From an uncultured Clostridia bacterium (lineage in GTDB: Bacteria > Bacillota > Clostridia > Christensenellales > Aristaeellaceae), in assembly GCA_945877525.1 (NCBI GenBank), contig CAMDVP010000001.1, positions 1 to 53,882 on the forward strand: a stretch of DNA of 53,882 nucleotides, read 5' to 3'. Below are positions 23,228 to 32,656 of this stretch, one piece after another. Under the pieces are notes generated by a model. The model saw only the letters and a list, made by a program, of their open reading frames with translations, had not been told where the DNA came from and did no database searches. The stretch's first letter is position 1, and each line of letters opens with the position of its first letter. The translations under genes were made by a program, and so were the position numbers.

Positions 23228-25627
23228 TCACGACGCATTGACCTCCGTAGGCTTCGTCGTCATGATGCTGTACAGCTTGGTATTCTTCGGGAACCGATCC
23301 TGGAAAGGCAGAATGACGTTGCCGTAGAACAGCAGGCCCTCGCCTTCGCCGCTCTGGGTGACATAGGACAGCTGATGCGGGGAAATGCCCAGCTTCTTTG
23401 CCAGAATCTCACGATCACCCGCCGCCTGGTTGAGCATGTAGATGTAGTCGCTGTTCTCGAAGATGTTCTCGATTTCCTGACTGGCCAGAAGATCTTTCAC
23501 GTTCTGCGTGATGCCCGTCGGGATGCCACCCCACTTTCGGAATCTCTTCCAGATTTCCACGGAGTATGCCGACGTCTGCTCTTCTTTGAGCAGCAAGTGG
23601 AACTCGTCCATGTAGTACCGGGTGGATTTGCCTTCAGCGCGGTTGGCGGTGACGCGGCCCCATACCTGATCCTGCACGATGAGCATACCCAGCTTCTTGA
23701 GCTGCTTGCCCAGCTCCTTGATGTCGTAGCAGACCAGCCGGTTGTTCACGTCCACGTTGGTACGATGGTTGAACACATTCAGGGAGCCGGTCACGTAGAT
23801 TTCCAGCGCAGTGGCCAGCGTCTGCGCTTCCTTTTCCTCCTGCTCTCTCAGGGCGTTGTACAGATCCTCCAGAATGGGGATGTTCTCCGGCCTCGGGTCG
23901 CTCAGGTAGGGCTGATAGATGATGTGCACCGCACGGTCGATGATGGTCTTCTCAATGGGCTGCAGTCCGTCGCGCCCGCCGACGATCAGCTCGCACAGCG
24001 ATAAAATGAAATCGGACTTGAGCGCCAGCGGATTGTCATCATCACTGTAGTTGAGGTTGATATCCATCGGGTTGATGTAGCTGTTGCTGGACGGGGAAAT
24101 GCGAATCACCTGTCCGCGGAATGTCTTGACCAGAGGGTAATACTCGCCCTCGGGATCACAGATGATGATGTCATCATCGGTCAGCAGAATGACGTTGCAG
24201 ATCTCGCGCTTTGCCGCAAACGATTTGCCGGAGCCCGGCGTGCCCAGAATCAGGCCGTTCGGATTCTTCAGCTTCTTGCGATCCACCATGATCAGGTTGT
24301 GGGACAGGGCGTTCAGCCCGCAGTACAGCGCCTCGCCGCCGGACTGGAACAATTCCTGCGAGGTGAAGGGTATGAAGATCGCGGTGGACGAGGTCGTCAG
24401 CCCGCGTTGAATGCTGATTTTGTTGAGGCCAAGCGGCAGGCAGGATACCATGCCGTTTTCCTGCTGAAAATCCAGCGGTATCAGCTGGCAGTTGTGCTGC
24501 TGGGCAAGGCTCTGCGCCTGTTTGACATTGAGCGCAAGCTGCTTCTTATTGTCCGCCGTATTCATCACCAGGAAGGTGATGAGGAACATGCGCTCGTTGC
24601 GGCTCTGCAAATCTTCCAGCAGCTTCTTTGCTTCGCCGCCGTAGGTGGCCAGATCGGACGGAATAATGTCCATGTCATATCCGGCACGGACGGCCTTCTT
24701 CTGTTCCTCGATCTTCATCTTATCGAGGTCGGTGATCTTGCGCTTCACATCCCGTATGGCCGCCACCTGGTCGATGGCCTGAATGTGCAGGGACACGACG
24801 AGGCTGGATTCCATGGCGAGGAAGTCCGCAAGGCAGCGGTCGTTGAGATCAGAAGCCAGAATCGAAAAGAAACTGACTGCCGCTTGCTTCTTTCCCATGC
24901 CAAAGCTGCGCTTTTCGCGGAAATCAAAGCTGGACGGCGCGATGAAGTCCTTGGTGGACAGGCCGGAGGGCGGCAGCCACTTCCAGTCGAACAGGAAAGG
25001 TGCCTGGGTGTCCATGTGGAACATATCGTGCATCAGCTTCAGCCGCTCATGCCCGTCAAGCGGAGATGCCGAAACTCCCAGCCGCTTGAAGTTGTTCAGC
25101 AGGTCGATCTCTATGCGCTCCAGCCTCGGCTTTGCGGTCTTGATGTTCTCCGCGTTCACCCCGAAGGTGATGTACTTGGTCTTGGTCAGACCGTTGTTGC
25201 CCTTAGCCTGTTGGTTCTGCAGCATTTCCGCATACTCGTGGCGGATTTCATTGTTACCGTCATCCCTGTCGGGAATCAGAATGCTCTGCTCAAAGGCTTC
25301 CGAGCCGGCAGTCAGATCAAGGAACGAAAACTGCAGGTGAATGCTGCTGTCGAAATAATTGAGGAAATCGCACCAGCCCTCGAAGATCGCCGTCTTATCA
25401 TCGTTCTGCGCGAGCTGATAATTGATGTCCTGAAACTGGATGGTCTTGGTGTAATACTGATCCGTGACGCGGCAGATGCCGTCCGGCCACATGCGCTGAT
25501 AGGGAATGGTGTCCTGTGCGGTATGCGGCCCCTTCTTGCCCTTCTGCTGATTCCGGGCCATGAGCGCCTTGAGCTGCTGCTTTTCTGCGCGCGTCAGCTT
25601 GATCTTCTTAGTGTGGTGATTTACCAT
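23228..25627 (-). CDS. virB4: VirB4-like conjugal transfer ATPase (CD1110 family)
   Basis: A 799-residue cytoplasmic ATPase that powers assembly and substrate movement in the type IV secretion channel. The N-terminal half is the VirB4/TraC-type region; the C-terminal RecA-like domain has Walker A GTPGSGKSFAAKR (about 460), Walker B in TRYYMDEFHLLL (about 660) and a downstream TGITQNVKDLLAS segment. Start ATG 25627 overlaps the PrgI stop region by 20 bases; the nearest purine-rich site (GGGAGG) is about 15 bases away, so expression may depend on coupling to prgI. Full length for the family. Confidence 0.95.
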   Translation of the reverse strand: MVNHHTKKIKLTRAEKQQLKALMARNQQKGKKGPHTAQDTIPYQRMWPDGICRVTDQYYTKTIQFQDINYQLAQNDDKTAIFEGWCDFLNYFDSSIHLQFSFLDLTAGSEAFEQSILIPDRDDGNNEIRHEYAEMLQNQQAKGNNGLTKTKYITFGVNAENIKTAKPRLERIEIDLLNNFKRLGVSASPLDGHERLKLMHDMFHMDTQAPFLFDWKWLPPSGLSTKDFIAPSSFDFREKRSFGMGKKQAAVSFFSILASDLNDRCLADFLAMESSLVVSLHIQAIDQVAAIRDVKRKITDLDKMKIEEQKKAVRAGYDMDIIPSDLATYGGEAKKLLEDLQSRNERMFLITFLVMNTADNKKQLALNVKQAQSLAQQHNCQLIPLDFQQENGMVSCLPLGLNKISIQRGLTTSSTAIFIPFTSQELFQSGGEALYCGLNALSHNLIMVDRKKLKNPNGLILGTPGSGKSFAAKREICNVILLTDDDIIICDPEGEYYPLVKTFRGQVIRISPSSNSYINPMDINLNYSDDDNPLALKSDFILSLCELIVGGRDGLQPIEKTIIDRAVHIIYQPYLSDPRPENIPILEDLYNALREQEEKEAQTLATALEIYVTGSLNVFNHRTNVDVNNRLVCYDIKELGKQLKKLGMLIVQDQVWGRVTANRAEGKSTRYYMDEFHLLLKEEQTSAYSVEIWKRFRKWGGIPTGITQNVKDLLASQEIENIFENSDYIYMLNQAAGDREILAKKLGISPHQLSYVTQSGEGEGLLFYGNVILPFQDRFPKNTKLYSIMTTKPTEVNAS

Positions 25628-25985
25628 GAAGGATTTTCTTCACCTCCCGCCTTGTGCGGATATTCTGGTCGATGGTTGCGTAGAAGTTTTCGGTCTGGTA
25701 CACCCGCGTGCGAGGACGGATGAAGCGCGCCTGAATGTAGTGCTGCAGGAGCACCTCAAGCGGCTGCCCATGCTGCTCATAGATGGCGAACATGAAAAAA
25801 GGCATCATAGCCGCGATCATGATCAATGCGGCCATGCTGGGACCCATGGTGTCCTTGGTCAGAAAAAACAAAGGCACGCCGACGAGCGCGCCCAGACCGA
25901 AGCAAAAGACCTGACGCTTGGTCAGGTTGAACAGGAACTTGGTTTTGACCCTTGTCAGGTCCTTGGGAACAGGCACATATGCCAT
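25608..25985 (-). CDS. PrgI family membrane protein (VirB3-like)
   Basis: A 125-residue membrane protein with the family start MAYVPVPKDLTRVKTKFLFN, two membrane helices at about 23-65 and the C-terminal RPRTRVYQTEN segment. PrgI pairs with VirB4 in Gram-positive transfer systems and is the counterpart of VirB3 in the inner-membrane complex. ATG 25985 follows AAGGAGAATCATC; a longer frame from 26027 lacks family similarity at its N-terminus. It overlaps VirB4 by 20 bases and is itself overlapped by the small basic reading frame 25955-26197. Confidence 0.9.
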   Translation of the reverse strand: MAYVPVPKDLTRVKTKFLFNLTKRQVFCFGLGALVGVPLFFLTKDTMGPSMAALIMIAAMMPFFMFAIYEQHGQPLEVLLQHYIQARFIRPRTRVYQTENFYATIDQNIRTRREVKKILHGKSPH

Positions 25986-26197
25986 GATGATTCTCCTTTC
26001 CTGCAGCGAAGGTTTTGCTGCTGCCAACTGCGATGAACAGGCTGAAAGGGCATGGACCGTCTTTGCGGCAGATGCTTGCCAGTCTGACTGCGGCTTCCCT
26101 GCCGCTTGGGCTTGCGCTTTCGCAGTACGTTGTGCCGCTTCCGGCTTTGACTTTCCGGTGTATGGGCAGCGGATGAATGGTTTCTGTTGTAGCTCAT
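25955..26197 (-). CDS. Small Arg/Lys/Gln-rich protein, unknown
   Basis: An 80-residue, strongly basic reading frame filling the gap between the VirB6 and PrgI genes and overlapping the PrgI start by 31 bases. It has a good ribosome site, GGAG six bases before ATG 26197 (GAGGAGAACACC). The product is rich in Arg, Lys, Ser, Gln and His with no recognisable domain or membrane segment. It may be a real small protein, or a translated leader that couples VirB6 translation to PrgI; conservation has not been tested. Confidence 0.42.
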   Translation of the reverse strand: MSYNRNHSSAAHTPESQSRKRHNVLRKRKPKRQGSRSQTGKHLPQRRSMPFQPVHRSWQQQNLRCRKGESSWHMCLFPRT

Positions 26198-26216
26198 GGT
26201 GTTCTCCTCATGAGGC

Positions 26217-27086
26217 TCAATGGGCATTGAAGATCGATTTTGCGACGCTGCTGCTCTTAAACAGCGTGAAGCACAGCAGCACTGTATACCCGATGCACGT
26301 CCAGAGCGCCGTGCTCACATCGCTGTCCACGCTGATGTTTTGCACCAGTACCGCATAGATACCGACGCAGACCATGATGAGAAACGCCTGAAAGCCCAGC
26401 GCAAACAGGGAGCGCAGATAGTTCTGTCCCATCTGTCCCCACTCGCGGTTGACCATGGTTGCCATCGGGATGGGCGCGACCGAGGTGATCATGTAGATTT
26501 CGATCATTCGCCCATAGGTGATGATGAAGATGCAGATGCTCAGCGCCCAGGCGATGATGCCGATCAGAGAGGATTGGAACCACAGACCGAACAGCGGCCC
26601 GATGTCCATATCCATGAGCCGGGCTTCGATATCGCCCATCAGCTCGCTGACGTTCATCGCGGTGTCGCCGATGATGACGCCCGCCGCCTGGTTGACCACA
26701 TGCTGCGCCACGTCAAACACGCCCATGACGATGTTCCAGGTATTCGTCACGATGAGCACCGCAGCGAAGGTCTTGAACACCCACTTGAAGAAGATGAACG
26801 TGTCGAAATCGTGCATGTTGTTGCGGTCAATCAGCATCTGGATCAGCTCCAGGCACATGACGAAGGTCAGGATGATGCCGGCGATGGGAACCATGACGTT
26901 CTCGGACAGACTTTTGATCATGCCGAAGATGCTGCCATTCCACGCCTGCGGAGAAGCGCCTACTGTTCCGGCGACATCCGCCACTTGGGAATTGATGCTG
27001 TCAAACAGCCCTGACAGGTTGCTGACCACGCCGCCAACCAGCAGCTCTTTAAGCCATTCAGTGATTTTGTCCCAGATAAAGTTCAA
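26217..27086 (-). CDS. VirB6/TrbL-like channel protein (CD1112 family)
   Basis: A 289-residue polytopic membrane protein with about six membrane segments (near 60-85, 100-125, 165-200, 205-225, 235-260 and 262-280), matching the VirB6/TrbL-like CD1112 family: SENVMVPIAGIILTFVMCLE and APIPMATMVNREWGQMGQNY are typical stretches. It is expected to form part of the inner-membrane pore of the mating channel. The start is TTG 27086 behind AGGAGGGATGCCCCT, with no better ATG. It lies 67 bases after the Maff2 gene, separated from it by a strong 12-bp hairpin. Confidence 0.9.
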   Translation of the reverse strand: MNFIWDKITEWLKELLVGGVVSNLSGLFDSINSQVADVAGTVGASPQAWNGSIFGMIKSLSENVMVPIAGIILTFVMCLELIQMLIDRNNMHDFDTFIFFKWVFKTFAAVLIVTNTWNIVMGVFDVAQHVVNQAAGVIIGDTAMNVSELMGDIEARLMDMDIGPLFGLWFQSSLIGIIAWALSICIFIITYGRMIEIYMITSVAPIPMATMVNREWGQMGQNYLRSLFALGFQAFLIMVCVGIYAVLVQNISVDSDVSTALWTCIGYTVLLCFTLFKSSSVAKSIFNAH

Positions 27087-27105
27087 AGGGGCATCCCTCC
27101 TTTGC

Positions 27106-27133
27106 GCCCTCTCCCGGAACCCCGGGAGAGGGC
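27106..27133. other. Strong intercistronic hairpin after Maff2 gene
   Basis: A perfect 12-bp stem (27106-27117 with 27122-27133, GCCCTCTCCCGG arm) with a four-base loop and no T-tract on either strand. It directly follows the short, probably abundant Maff2 message and may protect its 3' end from nucleases or hinder read-through to VirB6. Confidence 0.6.
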
Positions 27134-27153
27134 AAAAGACTGGTTGGTGTGCA

Positions 27154-27369
27154 TCAGCCGAAGAGGCCGGAGAGCAGCGGGACGAGGGTCGTGCCGATCA
27201 GGGCCACGCCGCCGCCCGCCATGAGCTGCTTCATGCCCTGGGACTTCGCGCCGGGGTTGTCATTGCCATAACCTTCGAGCAGGTTGATTACGCCCCAGAT
27301 ACCAAGGCCAGCGCCGATGGCGATCACGAGGGTCTGGAGAACGGTGATTGCAGAATTGAAAAAAGCCAT
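27154..27369 (-). CDS. Maff2 family mobile element protein (VirB2-like)
   Basis: A 71-residue hydrophobic protein with two membrane segments (about 5-28 and 47-70) separated by a polar Gly/Asn loop (EGYGNDNPGAKSQG). Sequence and location between VirD4 and VirB6 match the Maff2 family of Tn1549/CTn elements, proposed as a pilin- or VirB2-like channel component. ATG 27369 follows GGAGGTATTCT; the longer frame to 27456 is an upstream extension within the VirD4 end and is rejected. Confidence 0.88.
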   Translation of the reverse strand: MAFFNSAITVLQTLVIAIGAGLGIWGVINLLEGYGNDNPGAKSQGMKQLMAGGGVALIGTTLVPLLSGLFG

Positions 27370-27385
27370 AGAATACCTCCGTATA

Positions 27386-29239
27386 TTATAAAAGGCCGCC
27401 ATATCCGGCAGCCTGTAGCTGAGTTGTATCCGTCCATTCCTCCAGAAGCGCCTCATCGTCCCGCGAGTTATCGCTTATGGATATCTCGAATGCCTCGTAC
27501 TCCTCTTCCAGCCTGAGTTTCAACTGGCGTGACAGGTACTTCTCGATGTCAAAGGCGTTCCTCTTGTTGGAATCAGACAGATATTTGTAGTTGGGGTGAC
27601 TTGTGATGTCGTACTTATCCGACAAAAAGGGTCGGACGCCGCGCAGCTGGAGAATACATTTTCCTCCATCCATGACGGCGAGCTCGTCAATCGACATCAA
27701 AGATTTGCCGAGCTTTTGGTAATTGAGACTGTGAGAAATCTCACGTCCGCGGCTTTCGCCGGTGTTATATGTGTCGATGGTCTCCTTGCCGAGCAGCTCC
27801 TCCATCTCCTTGAGCGTAGTCTTCTCCTTGCCGCCCAGGAACAGCAACGTGTCGCAGTTACCGGTGATGGTATCAGCGTTGTCCTTGTAGATGGACTTGA
27901 GCTGACTCTGTGCCTGCAGGATGATACTGGCGGAGATCTCACGGCTGCGGATGGTGGCGATGAGCTTTTCAAAATTGGGGATCTGTCCGATGTTGGCAAA
28001 CTCATCAATCAGGCAGCGGACATGCACCGGCAGCCTGCCGCCGTATACATCGTCTGCCTTTTCGCAGAGCAGATTGAACAGCTGACTATAGGCCAGGCTG
28101 ATGAGAAAGCTGAAGCTGGCATCCGTATCCGACATGATCAGGAACAGCGCGGTTCGCTTGTCGCCGATGGTGTCCAAGGACAGCTCATCGTAGGAAGTGA
28201 TCTCCCGCAGCTCCTCGATGTCAAAGACGGCAAGGCGCGCGCCGCAGCTCACCAGAATGGACTTTGCCGTTTTGCCGGACGCCATCTTGTACTTCTGGTA
28301 TTGCCGAACCGCAAAGTGCCCCGGCTTCCGCTGAGCAAGATCGTCGAATATCTCATCAATCTCGTTGCGAAAGTCCTCGTCGTCCTCCCGCACCTGCATC
28401 TTGTCCAGCATGTCGATCAGCGTCGCAAAGTTCTGCTTCTCCTGTGGTAGCTCATAATGGATGTAGCCGATCAGGGCGATGTACAGCAGCGTTTCGGCCT
28501 TGACCCAAAAATCCTCTCCGGCTTTGCCTTCACCCTTGGTGTTGGCAATCAAAGCCGTGACGAGCTTCAGGATGTCCGTTTCGCTGTGGATGTACGAGAG
28601 TGGATTGTAGTGCATCGACTTTTTGAAGTTGATGGTGTTGAGAATACGCACGTCGTAGCCAGCGGCAGCCAGCATCTTGCCGCACTCCACGACAAGGGTT
28701 CCCTTCGGATCAGTTACTACGAGGGAGGTGCCCTTGGTCTTGGTGCATTGCATGATGTTGGGCTTTACGAAGAATCTCGTTTTGCCGCTGCCGGAGCCGC
28801 CGATGACGAGCACGTTTTTATTGCGCGCATATTGCGGATTCTTAGGACGACTGTTCATCGTCAGGCGCTCGGTTTTCGTGAGGATCACGTTGTTCCATGG
28901 GTCCGGGTCAATGAACGGCTGAATATCGCCGGGCTTGCCCCATCTGGCAGAGCCATATTCAACGTTGTGCCGGTACTTCTTGGCATTCCTGCCTTTTTCG
29001 TAGACGACCAGCCGCAGCAGGCAGCCAAGGGTGATGCCCAACAGAAGGTCTGCGGGAACAAAGCTGGGCCAGGGTGAGCGAAACGCTGCGGCAAAACCGT
29101 CCATGAGGTGGAGCAGCTTTCCCGACATGTCCGTTCCCTCAGCCAAGCGCCATGCCTCTCCCAGCTTGGTGGCATACAGACCGATGAGCACATAGGGAAG
29201 ATTGAGGATCAGCAGCTTCTTGAGCTGTGCTTTGTTCAT
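27386..29239 (-). CDS. virD4: VirD4-like type IV coupling protein (CD1115 family)
   Basis: A 617-residue coupling ATPase that delivers the relaxase-DNA complex to the channel. Two N-terminal membrane segments (about 8-25 and 55-80) precede the conserved EYGSARWGKPGDI motif and the ATPase: Walker A VIGGSGSGKTRFF (about 140-152), SLVVTDPKGTLV, Walker B in CLIDEFANIGQIP, and the ILQAQSQLKSIY stretch. ATG 29239 overlaps the PcfB stop as ATGA and has GGAG just upstream, indicating coupled translation with PcfB, its usual partner. Confidence 0.95.
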   Translation of the reverse strand: MNKAQLKKLLILNLPYVLIGLYATKLGEAWRLAEGTDMSGKLLHLMDGFAAAFRSPWPSFVPADLLLGITLGCLLRLVVYEKGRNAKKYRHNVEYGSARWGKPGDIQPFIDPDPWNNVILTKTERLTMNSRPKNPQYARNKNVLVIGGSGSGKTRFFVKPNIMQCTKTKGTSLVVTDPKGTLVVECGKMLAAAGYDVRILNTINFKKSMHYNPLSYIHSETDILKLVTALIANTKGEGKAGEDFWVKAETLLYIALIGYIHYELPQEKQNFATLIDMLDKMQVREDDEDFRNEIDEIFDDLAQRKPGHFAVRQYQKYKMASGKTAKSILVSCGARLAVFDIEELREITSYDELSLDTIGDKRTALFLIMSDTDASFSFLISLAYSQLFNLLCEKADDVYGGRLPVHVRCLIDEFANIGQIPNFEKLIATIRSREISASIILQAQSQLKSIYKDNADTITGNCDTLLFLGGKEKTTLKEMEELLGKETIDTYNTGESRGREISHSLNYQKLGKSLMSIDELAVMDGGKCILQLRGVRPFLSDKYDITSHPNYKYLSDSNKRNAFDIEKYLSRQLKLRLEEEYEAFEISISDNSRDDEALLEEWTDTTQLQAAGYGGLL

Positions 29240-29721
29240 CGCTCCATCCCCTTCTGGCGGATGCGCTCCACCTTCTTGCCCGGCGTTTCTCTGGTCGGAT
29301 CGAGCGTCGGTTCGGTGGCAAAGCGCTCCTGCTTTTGCTGCCTGGCCCATGCAACCGAGTAGGCAGCCATCGCCTGATTGATCGCGCTCCGGTCGCGCGC
29401 CTTGAAGTACAGGATGTATCGAGGCTTGCCATCCTGAGAGAAGCCCTTCTGGATGGCGTAGTCCACACCGTATTGCCGGGCATACCGGTCAAAGGATTTC
29501 GCCTCGTTCCGGTCAGCCAGCTCGGTGTTTTCAACGCCCTGATTCTGCGCGATGAGCTGCTTCACGGACTGTTTTCCCTGAGGCTTCACGTTCTGATGCT
29601 CCCGTACCTTGTTTTTGGAGTACCGCAGAAACTTCATGAACGCAGTCGCCAGCGTGCGCGCGGTCAGTTTGCTTGTGTTGATGATCAGGGTAAGCGATTT
29701 GTTTTCAATGTCTTCCTGCAT
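29236..29721 (-). CDS. PcfB family protein (DUF3801)
   Basis: A 161-residue cytoplasmic protein of the PcfB/DUF3801 family, which works with the PcfC/VirD4 coupling protein in Gram-positive conjugation. The conserved parts are the N-terminal region up to about residue 30 and KSFDRYARQYGVDYAI followed by PRYILYFKARDRSAINQAM (about 75-118). The C-terminus is basic and disordered. Start ATG 29721 is preceded by AGGAGGTAACTGCCC, and the gene overlaps virD4 by four bases. Confidence 0.9.
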   Translation of the reverse strand: MQEDIENKSLTLIINTSKLTARTLATAFMKFLRYSKNKVREHQNVKPQGKQSVKQLIAQNQGVENTELADRNEAKSFDRYARQYGVDYAIQKGFSQDGKPRYILYFKARDRSAINQAMAAYSVAWARQQKQERFATEPTLDPTRETPGKKVERIRQKGMER

Positions 29722-29734
29722 GGGCAGTTACCTC

Positions 29735-29824
29735 CTATGTCAGAATCAAAAGCGGATGCCACGGAGGCACCTCCAGACGATGAAGGTAGTACATGCGTAT
29801 GACAAATCTATGAGTCATGAGCAT
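29735..29824 (-). CDS. Possible 29-residue small protein upstream of PcfB
   Basis: A short reading frame begins at ATG 29824 (or ATG 29818) behind AAAGGGGTGA and ends at TAG 29735, three bases from the AGGAGG ribosome site of the PcfB gene. The predicted peptide contains MTHRFVIRMYYLHRLEVPPW and a hydrophobic end. It could be a small protein or a coupling leader. Only spacing and a ribosome-site-like sequence support it. Confidence 0.3.
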   Translation of the reverse strand: MLMTHRFVIRMYYLHRLEVPPWHPLLILT

Positions 29825-29871
29825 TCACCCCTTTCCGCGAATCATCCGGGGATCGAGAAGTACTCTCTTCG

Positions 29872-30234
29872 TCAGTCGTTATCACCGAAGGAGTAATCGT
29901 GGAACATGCTCTCGATCGCATCGTCCTTCGCCTTCGCTTCGGAACGCTGCATACAGGCATCCAGCAGAATCGTGGTGATGCTTTCAACCAGCAGGTTCAT
30001 CTCGCTGTTGCGCAGGGGAATGGCGGAAACAATATCCGGAATGTCGATCCGGCCAGCATCGCGCTTCTCAAGTCGGGTGAGCAGTTCAGAGTACTCCATG
30101 TGTTCGCGCAAGTCATGGAGAAAGACAGCGCTTTCGGTGAGCGCCCTGAACATGCGGTGGCGCTCGTCAAGGCTCGAAAAGCCCATAACATAAAACGCCT
30201 CGCTCTTGGAATTGGTAAAGGAACGAATCATCAT
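29872..30234 (-). CDS. Small helical protein of unknown function
   Basis: A 120-residue mainly helical protein with no signal peptide, membrane segment or motif I recognise; it contains MFRALTESAVFLHDLREHME and an acidic end. Start ATG 30234 follows GGAGGACATAAGCG. It lies between the anchored SpaA protein and the small PcfB-leading region, and is on the transfer operon strand, so it may act in transfer or surface-protein control, but nothing in it shows which. Confidence 0.68.
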   Translation of the reverse strand: MMIRSFTNSKSEAFYVMGFSSLDERHRMFRALTESAVFLHDLREHMEYSELLTRLEKRDAGRIDIPDIVSAIPLRNSEMNLLVESITTILLDACMQRSEAKAKDDAIESMFHDYSFGDND

Positions 30235-30248
30235 CGCTTATGTCCTCC

Positions 30249-32621
30249 TCAGTTGTTTCTTGTATTTCTGCTTGAACGACGCTTGCGAATCAGCCCTGCA
30301 GTGCCGCTGATGACCATCAGGCCAATGCCCACCCACATCACGCCGGTCACAGCCAGATTCACGCCGGTCTGAATGGTCGTGTAGTTGACAAATTTCCTCA
30401 TTTCATCAGGCACGACGTAGGCTTCGTTGATCTTCACCCGGATGACCTCGCCGGAAACACTGTAACCCTCAAGCGTTTCGACTTCCTTGACGAAGTATTC
30501 GCCCGGCTCAAGATCACGGATGCTGACGATGCCGTCCTCGCCGGATTCATAGGTGCCGATGATTCTGCCTCTGGCATCCTCCACGGTGAACTTCGCGCCC
30601 GCCAGCGGAACGCCGGAGCTGTCCGTCTTGATGAACTCATAGTGATTCGGGATGTTCACGCACATGATGGGCTTGGGCTCCGTCCAGTCATCCCCGACAT
30701 GAATACGAATGTCCTCCATGCGGCAATAGCCATTGGGCGCGGCATCTTCACGGATGATCCAGTCGCCATAGTCGAATTGGCTGAAGGTGAATACGCCATC
30801 CTGATTGCTGACAGCGGTTTCCACTTTTTCCATGGTGCTGGCATTGTACAGGCTGAACGTGATACCGGGCATCGGCGTGCCCGCGGTATCGACCTTGATG
30901 CAGGTGATCTTCTTCAACTGATTGACCACCGTGGCCAGAGGCACATCGCTGTTGGTATAGCCCTCGTCGATGGTGACGTGGATCACATCCTTGCTCGTCA
31001 GATACCCGTCAGGCGCTGTGAGCTCGCGGATCGTGTACTTGCCAACTGCGGCACCCACAAAACGCACCAGACCCTCCGCATCCGACACGGCGGTCATGAC
31101 CAGTTCATCCTTATCATCGAAGAGGCCGAACTGTGCGCCGGCCAGGGAGACATTGTTCTGATCGACCTTCTGAACCAGCAGCTCTGTCGGACAGTTGGTC
31201 AGCGTGGCGATGGGCTCGTCCGGGTTTTGGAAGGTACCGTCCACCGTGATCGGCGTCTTCGTATGGTCCTTCACATAGCCGGGCAGGGGCTTGATCTCCT
31301 CAATGGTGTAGGAGCCGTAGGGAATCTGCTCAAAGGTCGCCAGACCTTCGCTGTCCGTAACAGCGGTCGAATGGAGCGTGCCGTCCTTGCGGAAAAGCCC
31401 GTATTCAACGCCTTCCAGCGGCCTGTGCTGCGGATCGACCTTTCGGATGGAGAACCGGGTAACGTCATCCGCAAGCGCAGTCTGCCCGACTACCTCACCC
31501 TGTTCATTGACGGTGAAGGTCATCTCGGTATCATCCAGCGCATAGCCCTCCGGGGCCAGCACCTCCCGGTAGGTGTAGGTACCGGGTACGGCCGGGAATG
31601 CGGGCAGATAACTGTCCTCGCCGGTATAGTCGCGGCAGACGATTTCACCCTCGCCGTTCCGCACCTCAATCAGCGCGCCGGGCAGGGCTGCAGAGCCAGT
31701 TTTGTCGGTCTTTGCGATCCGCACATCCGCGTGGACGATCTCATTGTGGATGGGCAGCCCCACCTGGAAAACAACCTCGTGCTGCTCGTCAGCGAACTCG
31801 TCCGTGATGGTGACGCGGTATCGGGCATCGCTGAGCACCCATCCCTCCGGGGCAGCCAGCTCCTGCACATAGTATTCCCCGTGGGGATAGTCACCGACAA
31901 AGGTCAGAGAACCGTCCGTATCGGTGATGCCGGTTTCGATCAGCGTATCGGCGGGCAGCGTGCCGCCGGCATGCTCGATGGGATCGCTGCTATACAGACC
32001 GAAGACAAAGCCCTCGCCGGGCACGTTCATCAGCCTGGAATGAACCATGCCGTCTTCGTCATGCTGCGTGGCTACGATTTCCTTTTCTTTCGTCAGCGTG
32101 ATGCGCGCGGGCATATGCTCATTGACGGCAGAAAGGCGCGCCGTCACCACCGGGGTGGTGTGATCTGATGCTGTCAGCGCAAGCTCATGGCGCGTTTCAT
32201 CCAGCATATACCCGGCAGGGGCAGAAACCTCGGTCACGATGTATCGCCCAAGGGGCAGCGGGTCTGTAACAACGCTGCTGTCTGCCGTCGTGGTCAGCGT
32301 CGCAGCCAGCTCGCCCTCCCGGAACCAGACCGTCTGATCCTTTCCAACAATGTCCTCGGCAGCGCGCACCTCATACACCGCACCGGGCAGCCAGTCATCC
32401 TGATACAGCGGTGTGTGTACCGTATAGCCGAGTGTATCTTGGTTTTCGCTGAAGCCCTTCAGCACGGAGCCCCACTTGTTGATCTCAATCGTGCCCTTGA
32501 TGGGCGTGTTGGATACCGCGATCTCCTGCACAGCCATTTCACCGGCTTCTGCAAATGCCAGGATGGGGATTGCGAGGATAAGAAGCAGCAGGAAAAAGCT
32601 GCGCATTCGTCTCAACTTCAT
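30249..32621 (-). CDS. SpaA/Cna-B repeat surface protein with C-terminal membrane anchor
   Basis: A 790-residue exported protein. It has a signal peptide (1-24), an N-terminal domain shared with the next gene (EVRAAEDIVGKDQTVWF near 90), and about seven SpaA-type Cna-B modules, recognised by E-box motifs such as EVSAPAGY, ELAAPEGW, EVLAPEGY, ELTAPDGY and EDAAPNGY, where the Glu promotes an internal Lys-Asn isopeptide bond. The C-terminus has TIQTG (about 749-753), a hydrophobic segment and RKRR, resembling a non-canonical sortase signal. ATG 32621 has AAGAGG seven bases upstream; the reading frame to 32774 is too long. Likely a wall- or membrane-linked adhesive fibre protein, with sortase encoded nearby. 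Confidence 0.85.
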   Translation of the reverse strand: MKLRRMRSFFLLLLILAIPILAFAEAGEMAVQEIAVSNTPIKGTIEINKWGSVLKGFSENQDTLGYTVHTPLYQDDWLPGAVYEVRAAEDIVGKDQTVWFREGELAATLTTTADSSVVTDPLPLGRYIVTEVSAPAGYMLDETRHELALTASDHTTPVVTARLSAVNEHMPARITLTKEKEIVATQHDEDGMVHSRLMNVPGEGFVFGLYSSDPIEHAGGTLPADTLIETGITDTDGSLTFVGDYPHGEYYVQELAAPEGWVLSDARYRVTITDEFADEQHEVVFQVGLPIHNEIVHADVRIAKTDKTGSAALPGALIEVRNGEGEIVCRDYTGEDSYLPAFPAVPGTYTYREVLAPEGYALDDTEMTFTVNEQGEVVGQTALADDVTRFSIRKVDPQHRPLEGVEYGLFRKDGTLHSTAVTDSEGLATFEQIPYGSYTIEEIKPLPGYVKDHTKTPITVDGTFQNPDEPIATLTNCPTELLVQKVDQNNVSLAGAQFGLFDDKDELVMTAVSDAEGLVRFVGAAVGKYTIRELTAPDGYLTSKDVIHVTIDEGYTNSDVPLATVVNQLKKITCIKVDTAGTPMPGITFSLYNASTMEKVETAVSNQDGVFTFSQFDYGDWIIREDAAPNGYCRMEDIRIHVGDDWTEPKPIMCVNIPNHYEFIKTDSSGVPLAGAKFTVEDARGRIIGTYESGEDGIVSIRDLEPGEYFVKEVETLEGYSVSGEVIRVKINEAYVVPDEMRKFVNYTTIQTGVNLAVTGVMWVGIGLMVISGTAGLIRKRRSSRNTRNN

Positions 32622-32656
32622 TTGATTGCCTCTTTTCTGAATAGGAATAGGTAAGG

